Assembly: GCA_021234155.1 (NCBI GenBank)
Contig: JAJEKV010000566.1
Coordinates: 82,230-146,229 of the forward strand
Origin: Isoetes taiwanensis
Lineage: Eukaryota; Streptophyta; Lycopodiopsida; Isoetales; Isoetaceae
Direction: 5' to 3'
DNA length: 64,000 nt
Within the stretch, counting starts at the first letter, position 1. The number at the start of each line of letters is the position of its first letter. Under the pieces are notes generated by a model. That model saw nothing but the letters and a program-made list of their open reading frames with translations. It was not told the origin of the DNA and did no database searches. A program made the position numbers and the translations under genes. Below are positions 24,317-36,300 of this stretch, piece by piece.

Positions 24317-25078
24317 GAACATATTCAACAAAACTTAGACTTATTCAGATTTAATAGATAACACTTCAAGGACTCCATTATAAGAATATATATTTTTTAA
24401 TTATTCTTTATTGTTATAATTTTTATGAGTTTTAATTATATAAATTTATCTTTAAGTTAAGACCTTAATGGTTATATAAATTCAAAATTATTTTCAAACT
24501 AATTTTCACTTGAACTTATTTAGAATTAGACATTTCAAAAATATAATTTTTATTGATTTAACAAATTTAAAATTTGGCAATCCTGATAATTTGCAAATGG
24601 AATCTGATGGTTCGATAAGTGATTGACTTAAAACTATTATAAGAATTTCTCAATATACGAACTTTTATACTTTTAAAAACATGTTTAAGAAAGTTTTTAG
24701 GTCGAAATCAATTAAATTATAAAATTAATATTTTAGTAATAACTATTGAATAATTTATTATTAATGAAACAAAATGTATTGAAACTTTATTCAATGTATT
24801 TACAAATAAACATAATTATTTAATTAATTTCAAATCTAAAACTTTCTTTACCTATTTTGAAAAAATAACATTTCAATTATATATATCATTTATTTTAGAT
24901 AATTCTAAATAATTTAGAAAGCAATTTTATACTTTGGTAACATTCATAACTTTGATCTAAAGATAAACAAAAGAAATGATTAAAATCAATAAGAGTTAAA
25001 AATACTGTTGATCGTAATATGACATCCTTGAAGTATATATCTATTAGATTTGAATAAGTCTAAATTTTGTTAAATATG
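24317..25078. mobile_element. AT-rich element with long terminal inverted repeats (copy 1)
   Basis: Begins 'atattcaacaaaacttagac' and ends with the near reverse complement ('gtctaaattttgttaaatat'). The inverted similarity extends about 50-60 bp inward ('ttattca(a/g)at(c/t)taatagata...acttcaagga'). Very AT-rich interior without ORFs. No convincing target-site duplication. It interrupts the block shared with the right arm exactly at 24316. A non-autonomous DNA transposon is likely; its family is uncertain. Confidence 0.65.
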
Positions 25079-25166
25079 CCATAATTCATCCGCTAATTTA
25101 CAATTAGACACATTATATTCTCTTCGATCCAAAACTCTCTATCACAGCCTTTATTTTCCGGGAAAT

Positions 25167-25550
25167 CTAATCTCCTGTCACTTGGTCAGTTTTAGTTTCT
25201 ACGGTCTTCAAAAGTACTTCGCCCCCTGGATGCATGATCATGAAGTTTATAAGATGGTCCTTGTTTACATTGCTCCAATCATCAGTCACTAATGAAGCCG
25301 GCCTGGCTTCAGTAACACGACACAACTTCATCTCCACCCTCTCGACCATTTTCCCGTGTATCTCATCGATGATTTTATTGTTGGCATGCTTGTATGAAGG
25401 CAACCTGAAAGCCGGCCCTGTTTTGACAACTTTTTGGAAGGCTTCTTTCATTGCTTTGTGTTCCAAAATATGTGGAGACAACCCGACATATAAAAATGCC
25501 TCTACAACCTTCAATTGTATCTTCTTCAGTTGCTCTGATGTTAAGCAATG
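25167..25550 (-). pseudogene. hAT-type transposase fragment (DUF659 domain)
   Basis: The minus strand reads EQLKKIQLKVVEAFLYVGLS, PHILEHKAMKEAFQKVVKTG, LPSYKHANNKIIDEI, then SLVTDDWSNVNKDHLINFMI and LLKTVETKTDQ. This is the DUF659 region of plant hAT-like transposases: the 'FLY..GIPF..v....F......YkLPS...lR..LL' start and the 'tlvtDGWsn.....liNfl...p.G..Fl.svd.s' core, including the catalytic-domain Asp. The zinc finger and C-terminal dimerisation parts are missing. It is flanked on both sides by AT-rich repeats of one family, so it may be the internal remnant of their autonomous relative. Confidence 0.82.
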
Positions 25551-25551
25551 A

Positions 25552-26215
25552 TCAAATATTCAACAAAACCTGGACTTGTTCATAGATAGCACTTTAAATT
25601 ATAAGATATATATGTATTGTTTAATTCTTCTTGATTTTAATAATTTCTATAATTAGTATACAAGTTTATCTTTAAATTAAAAGTATAATGGTTATCAAAA
25701 CTTGCTTTATAAATTAATTCTCACATGAATGTATTTAGAATTAGACATCTCAAGAATATAAAATTTTAATTTTCAGTAATTTAATAGAATTTAAAAGTTG
25801 GCAATTAGTTTAATAAGTGATTCATTTCAAATTACTATGAGAATTTTGCAATTTACAAACTCTTAAAAATATATAAAAAATGTTTTAGATTGAAATTAAT
25901 TAAACAGTAATGTTCATGTTTTAATAACAAATTTTTGAATAGTTTATTATGAATGAAAAACATTATATTAAAAATTAATCGATAATAAACCATTTAAACT
26001 TTTAGAATACAAACATAATCATTTAACTAATTGCAACCTCGAACGTTTTCTTTAAATTTTTTGAAAAATTAACATTTTAATCATATATATTTTTTTGTAT
26101 ATAAAAAATTAATTCTAAATAGATTAAAGGAAAACTAGGCTATAAAGCAATTTCATAATTTAGTAACCCACATACTTTTGAGTTAAAGATAAATTCCTAA
26201 TATTATTGAAATCCT
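25552..26215. mobile_element. AT-rich element (copy 2), direct repeat of 24317-25000
   Basis: Starts 'atattcaacaaaacctggac' and follows copy 1 collinearly ('agaattagacat(t/c)tca', 'taataagtgatt', and so on) with considerable divergence. The far end is not clearly an inverted repeat of the start, so the right terminus is approximate. Confidence 0.6.
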
Positions 26216-27012
26216 GTCAGTAATATGCTTGCTGCCAATTGGTCTCCGTGGACGCTAAAATCTATTCTATTCTATTCTATTCTTAAAATATCCATCTTAT
26301 TAATTTGAAAGTATCCGGTGTGGCAGAAAACTTTTTTGGATTTTTTTTAACCTCATTTCCTAAGATTATTGTTTTTCCCGGTAGGCAGAATGTTTTAGCG
26401 GCGTTCCAAAAATCGGGAGCATGGTCTTCGAAGATGTTCCAGGTTTATGGTTTGCTCTGCATAGAGGGTGATTCCTATGCTTCCACGATGAGCCGATTTA
26501 TATCCGAGATTGCAAGTTGGAGCTTCTAGGTGTCGATTTTTTGGCCATGCAATTGAGTCGTGGATGTGGATTTCGACTGGACGATTCTATAAAAGAGGCC
26601 TCGCAGGTTATGGCATGATAGTTCCAGATTCGAGGTCAGTATTTCTTATATAGTTTTTGGTTTTTGCAATGGCTGGTAGTGTTGATTTGTCTTCTTCTAT
26701 ATCCGATGCCATATGCTCTGAGGTTCCATCTTCTTCTAATGTGCTATGTTCTGTTCCATGTGATTCTCCATGTTCTGATGTTCCTTACGGCGTGCCCTCT
26801 TCTCTTCCATGTTCATTTTCAAATAGTAGAGTAAAGGATTGTTCCTATTTGTAGTTTAAGTCCTACCCTTTTAATTGGAAGATTAAATGTAGAGTGACGA
26901 GGGTATCTACGAAGAAGTTTGCTTCATCCAAGGTTACTGGGACTCTATTCCATCTCTGGTAGGTTTTATTTTGCAGTGGATTTGAGAATTACCATTCGTT
27001 CTTTTCATTTGT
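26216..27012 (+). other. unassigned stretch with a TATA-like motif and a small Ser/Cys-rich ORF
   Basis: A (CTATT)n microsatellite lies at about 26262-26283. 'tctataaaagagg' (TATAAA at about 26589-26594) is followed by a 65-codon ORF at 26657-26854 (MVFAMAGSVDLSSSISDA, then repeated CS.VP.. units). I do not recognise it. It could be the 5' part of a retrotransposon or spurious. Nothing else is coding. Confidence 0.3.
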
Positions 27013-27545
27013 CTCTTCAATAGTCTTTGTTATTGACTTAAGCACTAGAGCTTTTTTCGTTTTCTAGACATGTTTGCAGATCGTTATGGGTATATTGGTA
27101 GAACGCGACTTCCATGATTGATGGTGCAATAAAAGCTTACAAATCTCCATAGAGTTAAATATAATTTGTGTTCTTCTTGCAAAGCCGTGAGAAGACCCAT
27201 GCTTTTCCAATTTTATCATGTTCTTGCATAAAATGCTTCATACCAGCTTCCTCTTCTTGCAAGGTGAGCTTTATTTTTGTCTCTTAAATGGTCTTTGCTA
27301 TTGTTTAAGCACTAGAGCTTTTTCTGTTTTCTAGACATGCTTGCAGAAAGCAAACTCATGGTATGGGTATATTCATTGTATGGGTAGAAACACACTTTTA
27401 TCATTGATGACTGCAATAGAGTTTACAATCTCTGTAGAGTTAAATATAATTTGTGTTCTTTCATTTGTTACAATGATCCTTCATTTGCAGCAGGTGAGAA
27501 GATCCATGCTTTTCAAATTTTTATCATGTTCCTGCATAAAATGTG
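27013..27545. repeat. diverged tandem duplication, period about 265 bp
   Basis: 27013-27260 and 27277-27545 share 'gcactagagcttttt', 'ttttctagacatg(t/c)ttgcaga', 'agagttaaatataatttgtg' and 'atgttc(t/c)tgcataaaatg' in the same order. Confidence 0.8.
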
Positions 27546-28585
27546 TAATAGACATGTATTTGCTTTTCTTAGCCTCATACGACCTCTTATCTCCTTAGGT
27601 TTCCATCGAGCTTTCTCTATAGAAGATATTTTGACTACGTAAATCTCATATGTGTCCTTTCTCATTTTTGTTGTTGTGTATTTCTGAAAAACTAATTGTT
27701 TGTGCTCAATGAATTTCCTTACCACTTTTGAAAGCTACTTATTTGGCAGATACACAGCCTTCACATCGCTTCAATAGTAGCAATGTTTAAGAATTAATCC
27801 AGTTTCACAAGGCAACAAATTATGGACGCCCAACGACAACATTAAGCTGCCAACCAAACAGGTAGACCAATCTGTTATTTACGTGCGGCCGGACATCATC
27901 ATGTGCAACAATGTTTTGCTACATGCTTATGTATCGTGCACCTGTGATGCAGCATAATAATACGAATCCAACCACTTCGAATAGAAGCTTACATATACCA
28001 TCATCCGCCCTTATTATTTATCCATTCTTCTCTTCTTACAGGTTGGTCAACATGATATATGCTTCTACACTTTACGAAAAGGCCATGCACTTTCCTTTTC
28101 GTCATTTCTTTGTCTTCATGTAACCATCAAAAATTGTAACATATTGTTCTCTTCTTTCAGATCAATCAACATGCTAACACCTACAAGGTGACCACTCCAT
28201 AAATCCAGTAATTAGGCTCCTTCGAGCAAGATAAGAACATCTGGCTCCCATTGCAACTCCGTCTATTCCATATAAATGTGTATAGACATGTATTTGCTTT
28301 TCTTAGCCTCATACGACCTCTTATCTCCTTAGGTTTCCATCGAACTCTCTCTATAGGCGATATTTTAACCGCGTAAATCTCATATGTATCCTTTCTCATT
28401 TTTGTTGTTTGTATTTCTGAAAAACTAATTGTTTGTGCTCAATGAATTTCCTTACCAGTTTTGAAGGCTACTTGGCAAATATGCAGCCTCCCATCGCTTC
28501 AATCGTAGCAATGTTTGAGAATTAATCCAGTTTCACAACGCAACCAATTAGATAGACCAAGCGCCAACCAAACAGATAGACCAAG
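27546..28585. repeat. direct repeat pair of about 310 bp, 720 bp apart
   Basis: 27546-27860 and 28268-28580 are collinear and close to 90% identical by eye, including 'agacatgtatttgcttttct' and 'ctgaaaaactaattgtttgt'. The sequence between them (27865-28265) is not repeated. The right copy ends in a small internal 'aaccaaacagatagaccaagcgc' duplication. No protein match. Confidence 0.85.
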
Positions 28586-29895
28586 CGCTCCACATGCAGT
28601 AAGTTCTCTCATGTACTGCGCATTTTTACATACTAGAATATCTGCTTCTGATAGAGTCTTTGTGAGAAAAGGTAACACATACTTCATTGATGCACTATTC
28701 TTCTTTATGTATATGGAAGGGTATATGTTCAAGCATAGATAGATTGTTTGACGTTCAAGATAAGCAAGCTATATCATGTTACACTGAAACTAACAGGTCC
28801 AGGGGGCCTGGACATTCGTGTTTGTAAATGAAATGTACTAGCTCAATAGCTTTTGGACCATGATGTGCCTATATTCCTTTTTTATCCCCACCACTAGAAT
28901 ATGTGTCTGGTGTTATTAAAACTTATTTCAAAGGGATCTGCTATAAGTACAATAGCAGGCTATGTTTCCCTGATCTTTTCAGGTGGTCAAAGCTTGCATT
29001 CATGTGCTTCTCTTCTAAGTTGTATATTAGTTGTCACAAAGAACCACGAAGGTCAAAGTACATTGCCACAAAGAATCACATTCACTTTACAACTACACAA
29101 GCTTTGTCATTCTGTGCATGCCACCATCACGCGTCTCTTTCAAATGCTTTTCCTGTCTTCATGTTCTAAAGATTCATATACTACCTGTTTCAGGCTTCAT
29201 ATAATTTGCTGGTAGAATGTCCATCTACAACATGAAATGCATATAGCAAGGTCTCAATTGTGTTCCTGGACTCTTTGAGTTAGTGATCGTGAAATGCCGA
29301 AAGTATTCTAGCTAAAATGGGGCATCTTCCATTTTACATGTCTTTATGTTCCTCACACTATTGCTCACACTTGATCAGAGGTAGCTAAATGTGTATCTGT
29401 GTAGGTTCATGCTGCAAAAGGGAATGCGTATAGCAGGCACTCAAGTGTGTTCCTACATTCTTGGGTTAATGATTAGGAAATGCTGAGAAGTCTAGGTATT
29501 TACAGGCAGCTTCCACTTTACATGTCTTTTTCATCTTCTTCATACTATGACTCGCACTTGGTCATAAGGTAAGGATTCATATCTAAATGTGCCACTTACA
29601 AATCAATAATTTATCTGTGATAATATAATTGACTTACCATGTCTGTTTAGATTCAGTTCTCGCAGAAAGTAAGAGCTTTCTCTGACTCTAAAGAGGTAAA
29701 TTCACTTTGAATTTTTGTAAGTTTGGATGGTTTAGGCAAATGTATTGTAGATGCTTTCAATGAGATTTGTACAATATGCTAAATCATTATGGGAAGCCAA
29801 TTTGAATTGACAAGTATATCTTTTGCCGAATTACATCTCCTATCGGTAACAAGCACTATTTATAATTATTATTTATTAAAAGTCTCGACTTCTGT

Positions 29896-30052
29896 TTAGG
29901 ATATGAGTGGAGGTCCAATAATGCCCAACACATCCATAATTTTTAAAAAACCGGAAAAAAGGCAGACCAGAGAAAAAGGGGCATCTGTTTAGGATATGAG
30001 TGGAGGTCCAATAATGCCCAACACATCCATAATTTTTAAAAGACCGGAAAAA
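29896..30052. repeat. tandem pair, period about 92 bp
   Basis: 'gtttaggatatgagtggagg...atccataatttttaaa' occurs at 29896 and again at 29988. The pair differs by one base in the shared 60 bp. Confidence 0.88.
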
Positions 30053-31834
30053 GGGGCTTTCTTCATTTCCTCAATTGGCTACTTCTCGGCTTGAGCAAAG
30101 CTATACAACCTTTGATTATTTTAGAGCTACGCAATAGCCATATCATTACAATGTCCTTTATTCTCTGACCATTTTAAGTGGATGACAACATGCTTAGTCT
30201 TAAAGAAACTACGATCAACATCGATAACTCGATAACTTCGATGAACCACGAAGTGTAGATAGAAAATGGGGTTCACCAACTCCGTGCTTTTCCTTTAGAG
30301 TAGTTACCGATGAAGTTAGCACTCTTCCAATATATATTACAAATGTTATTTGCTTCATGGAACCTCGCTAGAAAGTTAAACCTTAACTCTTGCTCCCCCA
30401 GAAACTTTCGATATAAAGTTAAAAACTTTCGATATAATGTCATTTGTTTCATACCATTTGCTAGGAAGCTACATCTCAACTTTTGTACCGCAATGGAGCC
30501 GAGGAAAGGTCATTTTGTGACATGAGATATTCATTTTTTGCCGACATGTGGAAGGTCTACATTATTTTGATTGTGGCGGTGATGGATATTTTGTGTATAT
30601 ATCTTGGAGTGACAAGATGTGGAAGGTGCAACCCTACTTCGCCTTCTTTAATTATAGGGCGACTTCTATGCAATGCAAGCGTAACTTTTGAGATTTTAGC
30701 AAATTGCCTTATTTTACCTTTGAGAGCCGGAAAATTTAATAAAAGAGAAGTGCACGCTTTTGGTAGCACAACCTAATATTTTACGTTTGTTGCATGCTTG
30801 AGACATAACTCTACGCTTTTGATGCCATAGATCGTCTCTTCCCGCTTAATATAGCATTCTATGAAATAATCGATTGTGTAATATTACTATAATTCTCAGA
30901 TTTACATATAAATTTATTGCATTTCCTTAAGGCACCCTTGCTTATGTAAATACCCAAAGCACTGGCACCCTTGGAGTATTTCTGGCGTACATAATTGAGG
31001 GCTAATTGATAATTGTGTCTCTAGGGTAGAAGGTTATTCCAAGTTTAGTGCGTCTCTGGTACTTATGGTCTTAACTCTTTTCTTTCAGATTTATGTATGT
31101 GTATCTACATCTCATCCTTTACTATATGTCTTACATGTGTGTTTAATATTAGTCAAGTAACTACTTGGATGAATAGTACGAACTGAAGTTAAACATATGA
31201 TAACTCATGTCGCTAACATCAAGGTCTAAAGAGTAAGATAATATCATTTATTATGCTTTTGAGGTGTATTGCATGTCAGATTGTTAAGCTGAGGCACAAG
31301 ACAAGATGTCATTTACTCTAGGCTTCTGAAGGATAATCACATTGCAGCTATCACATACATTACATCCATATTGGATAACTAGCATAAACGAAAAATTCTA
31401 GATCCACGTTAGGGTGAATTGGCATTACACCCATCATCTCTAAGACATACATGGTCGCATTTCATTAAATTCTCTAATCATTATGCTTCTATCGCCTAAT
31501 CAAATCCATAATGCATAAATTAACAAGGTGCTGCGCACGGAGGGTTGCCCTCCATGGCCAGAGGGTGAAGTGGCTTAAATCATAGTTCAAAGTCATATTT
31601 TGACAATCAATTCAAAACCATAACCCCGAACATTTAGAAACGAAATTCTCTGTGGCCAACGAACTACCTTTATCTTCCAAAATGCAGCTAAAAAGTTTAG
31701 CAACCTGTGAAATAAATGAGAATGAGAATGAACACACGAGAACACACAAATTTCAGAACTATAAAATATACGGGGCTATTTGGGAAAATATTTAAATTTT
31801 AAGGGCATTTTGGGAATTTTAAAATTACAGGAAG

Positions 31835-32000
31835 TACTTAACGTACTGTACGTAAAGTACGTATTTTACGTATTTAATAAGTATTTTATAATTCCAAAAA
31901 ATATATTTAAAGTACTTTTTAAATGAGAGGTATGCAAACGGTATTAATACGTTAAGTACGTATAATACCCGTACCGTACTAAACGTACCTGACAACACTG
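31835..32000. repeat. cluster of TACGT/ACGTA motifs
   Basis: Within about 165 bp, ACGT occurs roughly ten times in contexts such as 'cttaacgtactgtacgtaaa' and 'gtacgtattttacgtattta'. The patch is self-complementary in many registers. It could be a degenerate simple repeat or a bZIP-type motif cluster, but there is no gene nearby. Confidence 0.6.
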
Positions 32001-32584
32001 GTCTAGATCATGAGGTAAATGGATAGAATATAAGCATATTAAAAACTACACAAATGTCCTTCATGGACAAAATCTATTTTGTCGGGCAATACCTATGTTT
32101 ATGGATGTTTTGGCTCACGCACAGATGGGTTCGATGGCATGTGCCCAAAAATGCCTTGGATGTATAGCTCGAAAAGCATGCCTTAGAGCCTTGAACTAAA
32201 TGTATTACATGGTGGCCATTCAATAAGCATCTTGGAACATGAATTGAGCTGCTCAATTGCAGAATCCACTCATAATTCCCTCGTTAAAGTTTTTATCACG
32301 TCATCCTAGAGCAGTTTAAGTTAATCCATGAGCGACAATCTGGCAAGGTGATTCCATGACTTAACATTGTCTAGATTTAATTTTCTCACACGGATTTCAT
32401 TTTAAAGTCGGGCAATTCAGCATATATTTAAAATAGTTGTGGGGCGTATTTGGTTCAGATAAGTCAAAATGATAACATCCGAACCAAAATGATATCTTAT
32501 ATAAATGCTGACTAAAACCGTCAATACCCATATTTACAATTGAATCTGTGAAGTTCGCAGCAACACTTAGGCAAATTGTATCTC

Positions 32585-32676
32585 TTTAATAATAGCATAT
32601 GTTCAAATCAAAATATGTTGCCTCAGTAGCTTTAATAATAGCATATGTTCAAATCAAAATATGTTGCCTCATTAGC
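32585..32676. repeat. tandem pair, period 46 bp
   Basis: 'tttaataatagcatatgttc...atgttgcctca(g/t)tagc' occurs twice in succession with a single difference. Confidence 0.9.
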
Positions 32677-34610
32677 TTAAACATGATGCCTGCTACATGC
32701 AGAAGTTGTTGAATCCATGTTCACACATCGTCCATCAAAGTCAATATTGAAATTAAAAGATACCTAGCAATGTCTTTGCAATCAAACTGTATAAGGACGT
32801 CAAGACTCTAGTGCAAGCATCAAAATTTGAAACTTAGAGAGCAATTGCCTAATAAGTGGAAGAAATAATCTTGCATAAAAGTAAGATGTGACCAGCCTTT
32901 TTGGCGAAGGCATTTCATTTGGACAAGCTTATTCATAGGCCCATATAATCTTGCGATATGAGCAACCTAGCTTGCAAACATTCGAAATAAGTACCACAAA
33001 CCATAGGAAATGCATGTGTTGAGAAGAGCCACATAAGTCTTGGCTTGTTTTTGCACATGGCTGGTATGTTTTTTGGCTCATTAGCCTTTTATTGATAATT
33101 ACTAATGCAATCACGTCCAACGACATCTGTAGAATCTTGGACCAAGTACTACTAATTGTTTCCTAATAGGACAACCTTAAGTTGATTTTAATCTCATACT
33201 GACGCAAGGGACTATTGCAGACGTACGATTGAATTTAGCCAATCCAAAGGTTGTGGACAGAGCATTGTAGGCAACATTTTGGAGCACATACTTCTAGTTC
33301 TATATAAGCATCCTTCAAATAAGCAAAATATAAAGGAATCAAATGCCAAGAAATATTTCTTCCTCCATGCAATGCTACAACATTGTGCTTCATATAGTTC
33401 TATCTTGTGTTTGTTTTCTACTCATGGAAAAATCAATTTCTTAAGGGCTTGTCATTATTCATTAATGCCCTCATATGAGCTGGCCATTGAAGGAGAATCA
33501 GAAGAGTGACTGAATTTTAAAGGAATAAGAGCAAAGTTGGAGCTGACTTTGTTGCCTTTTCTTCCGAGAAGGCGGTTGCAGCACCTCTCCTGAAGATGCC
33601 CCAATGCAATTCAAAGTTGTGTTGGACTGCCTAGCTTTATAAACAGCTGGGATATGGACGGAAAAAATGTAATGCAAGAAATTGGTATGATAAAGATGGC
33701 GTAGGTAATAAAATACTGACCTATAGCTGTTTCAAGTTTTGGCATAAGGCTAAACACAACAACTTGTAACATGCTTTGACCAAATGGGACTACTTAAACT
33801 TGAAATGCATAATATTTGACAGCTTACAATATATTTGACTAAACAAAAGTCAATGTTGGCATTCTTAGTAGTCAAGGCTACGGGTTTTCACTTGCATGAG
33901 AGTTTCCAAGGCATGGCCAATGGTCTTCAAGGAAGGCATAGAGCTACTATTCCAAACTGCCGCTCAAAAATGCTATCATTAAATTCTTAAATTCTTTCCA
34001 AACATTGTTTACGCGATGTATACTAGTAAATTAAATAAACAAGAATATAAGCCTGCAGAATTAAAGTTTCATATCCATATTTGCATAATAAAGCGTCTTA
34101 CCATCTTTACCAGGAATATTCCTAAAGGGAACTCTATTGGTGACTTAAGTTGGCCAAATTACCATATTTAGTGGTGTCTCCCTAAGAGCAGGAAAAGCAA
34201 TGGGTTATAGCCATACAACTTCGACCATAAATAAACATGAGCTGTCATTTGTCAACCAAATCCGCTAGTTAGAATTATGGAATGTAAGTAAGTTATTATT
34301 TGCATTTTTAGCAGTGCCACATTTGCGTGTACAAACCATGAATGTCACCTATGCACCATCGATCAACAAATTGCATGGAGTGCCATGTGATGTTTCTTCT
34401 CAATAATTTTCAAAGAGACAACATCAGCCACATTTGTGTTTATTTGCAGAGGCACATTGCCATGACCAACTTTATGAAATGGTATGGCTGCAAAGCAACA
34501 TTAGCTGTCGTGCTTAACATGTACAATAACTATTGGATGCGAAAAGACTATTTAACGCAAAACTTCAGATACCCTATTTATCACTGGCTCACACAAGACA
34601 AACACTTAAA

Positions 34611-34720
34611 GTTTATTAGCTGAATACTTCCTTTGGGTGGCAAAGGTCGGTAAACAAATTAAAGTAAGTTTATTAGCTGAATACTTCCTTTGTGTGGCAA
34701 AGGTCGGTAAATAAAGAACT
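34611..34720. repeat. tandem pair, period 57 bp
   Basis: 'gtttattagctgaatacttc' and 'tggcaaaggtcggtaaa' recur 57 bases apart with two differences. Confidence 0.9.
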
Positions 34721-35793
34721 GATCTTGACTGGGTTTGCAATTGGCTAGTCAAAAACCATAAGCAAATTAGAGACACAAGATAATGGTTGGTACTGTTGGC
34801 ATAATTCATACACCTAACTGAACGACACTTCCATTGTTGATGTATGCCAAGTGCGTTATTATTTTGACGTAGGATAGTGAGCTGCATGTTATAGTGGTGG
34901 GGAGAATCTGAATCGTATATCTTTGTTGACATCGCCAGACATACGTCTTGAAAGCTAACCACGATTCGCATGCAAAGTGTGGCAGCTTGGCAGATTTCTG
35001 TTCTATATTTGATCATGTCCCTGGCTACAACTTGGTTACATGCAATGTGTTAATTGCAGCATATCCTCAGTGTTTGTTCAACAAGAGAAGACCTTCATAA
35101 GCGGCATCTTTTTGATTTTTCGGTTTTCAATCTGATACTATGGCAGGAAGTGCAGTTGTGAATACCTATACAAAGTCCATAAGATATATGAAGCTTCACA
35201 GACAGTAATCAGAATGTAGTAAAGATATGATAAAGAGATAGACATTCTACAAAACAATTTTGAACCAAATTAACTTCGGAAAAAATACATAGAAATAAGG
35301 CCTAGGTTTTCACAGCCCTATCAGGATTGCAGTTCCTGTTCTTCAGAAATCCGTGTTAATATCAGGCCTGAGATAGTATCCAACACATTTAACTGCTCTT
35401 GCCGCAAAGCCACACTCTTGCAATGGCCACCAAAATGCAAAATACAAAGAAACTCACTCTTCAGAGCTATTTCAGATGGAATTCGTACTTAAACATATCA
35501 TGCCTTATAAACACAGATAAGAAGATAAAAATTACATCCCAACATGCTTACCTAGAAAATTCCAGTAGGCTGCAATTGCCATCCTATATTTCTGCATAAC
35601 AGCCACATAAAACACTAGGTTAACCAGAAAAGACCAAGATAAATAAAAGGGGAAACATCATACAACAGTGCCATCAAAACTTTCTTATTGCATAATTCCA
35701 TGCTAATAAATCTACATGAAGCCTTGCATTTCTCACTAGAGACAGATTTGTACATGCACGTGCTGAAAGCTATCACGCCCAGACATCAACTAT

Positions 35794-36196
35794 AAGTAGA
35801 ATGATCCCAAACAATATGTTGGTACTGCCAAAAAAATTGTTCTTGGCTTCTAATTGCTACATTGGAAGGAGGATAGATCCAAACTCCATTTCATTAGTTC
35901 TTGTTCCTTCGTGTTTTCAAGTGCAACATCAGCCATGTCCCAAGTGCGAATGACCAAAACTCGACCTCCAAAACCTAAATCCCTTAAGAATCTAGCAACT
36001 CATATGGTTTACCTTTCGGAGGCCGAGAGGAATGATCCCAAACATTCTTGTTGTTGCAAAAACTATCTGTCACTTCTTCTTGCCACATCGAAGGAGGATA
36101 GATCCAAACTTAATTCCGTCAGTTCTTATTTGCTTTGAGTTTTCAAGTAATCTCTCGGCCATGTCCCAAGTGCAAACGACCAAAATTCGGCCTCGA
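35794..36196 (+). repeat. R2 repeat, direct copy of 54722-55136
   Basis: Collinear with 54722-55136 in the same orientation, starting 'agtagaatgatcccaaacaa'. It contains an internal diverged duplication ('atgatcccaaaca...' occurs twice). In the right arm R2 lies between R1 and the LINE-RT block; here it is next to an AT-rich transposon end, showing rearrangement. Confidence 0.85.
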
Positions 36197-36240
36197 TGAC
36201 ATCTTTAACAAAATATAGACTTATTCAAATCTAATAGATA
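36197..36240. mobile_element. terminal fragment of the AT-rich inverted-repeat element
   Basis: 'atctttaacaaaatatagac' and 'ttattcaaatctaatagata' match the termini of the element at 24317-25078. The copy is cut exactly after '...agata' by the Helitron-like end at 36241. The related end at 25078 continues 'tatac' at this point, so the cut falls between A and T. Confidence 0.7.
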
Positions 36241-36300
36241 CTAGTTATGGTGCCCGGCGTTGCCGGGCTTTAGTTACAATTTGAAAGTGAAATAACCATT
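36241..36300 (-). mobile_element. Helitron-like 3' terminus (minus orientation)
   Basis: On the minus strand: hairpin GCCCGGC-AAC-GCCGGGC (36252-36268), seven spacer bases, CTAG (36244-36241), then T. The flanking break is A|T inside the AT-rich element. All criteria for a Helitron 3' end are met. The element body would extend rightward. Its 5' TC end was not found, so the end coordinate is only that of the visible terminus. Confidence 0.65.

Larger units (their letters stand above)
28586..35793. other. gene-free stretch with several local duplications
   Basis: No ORF in this 7.2 kb resembles a known protein. Diverged duplications lie at 29210-29350/29395-29540, and tandem pairs are listed separately. 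A strongly biased ACGT-rich patch lies at 31835-32000. The rest is AT-rich, unassigned sequence. Confidence 0.5.

Noticed and set aside
34606-35016. 136-codon minus-strand ORF
   Set aside because: Its C-terminal repetition comes from the 57-bp tandem pair, and the rest matches no known family.
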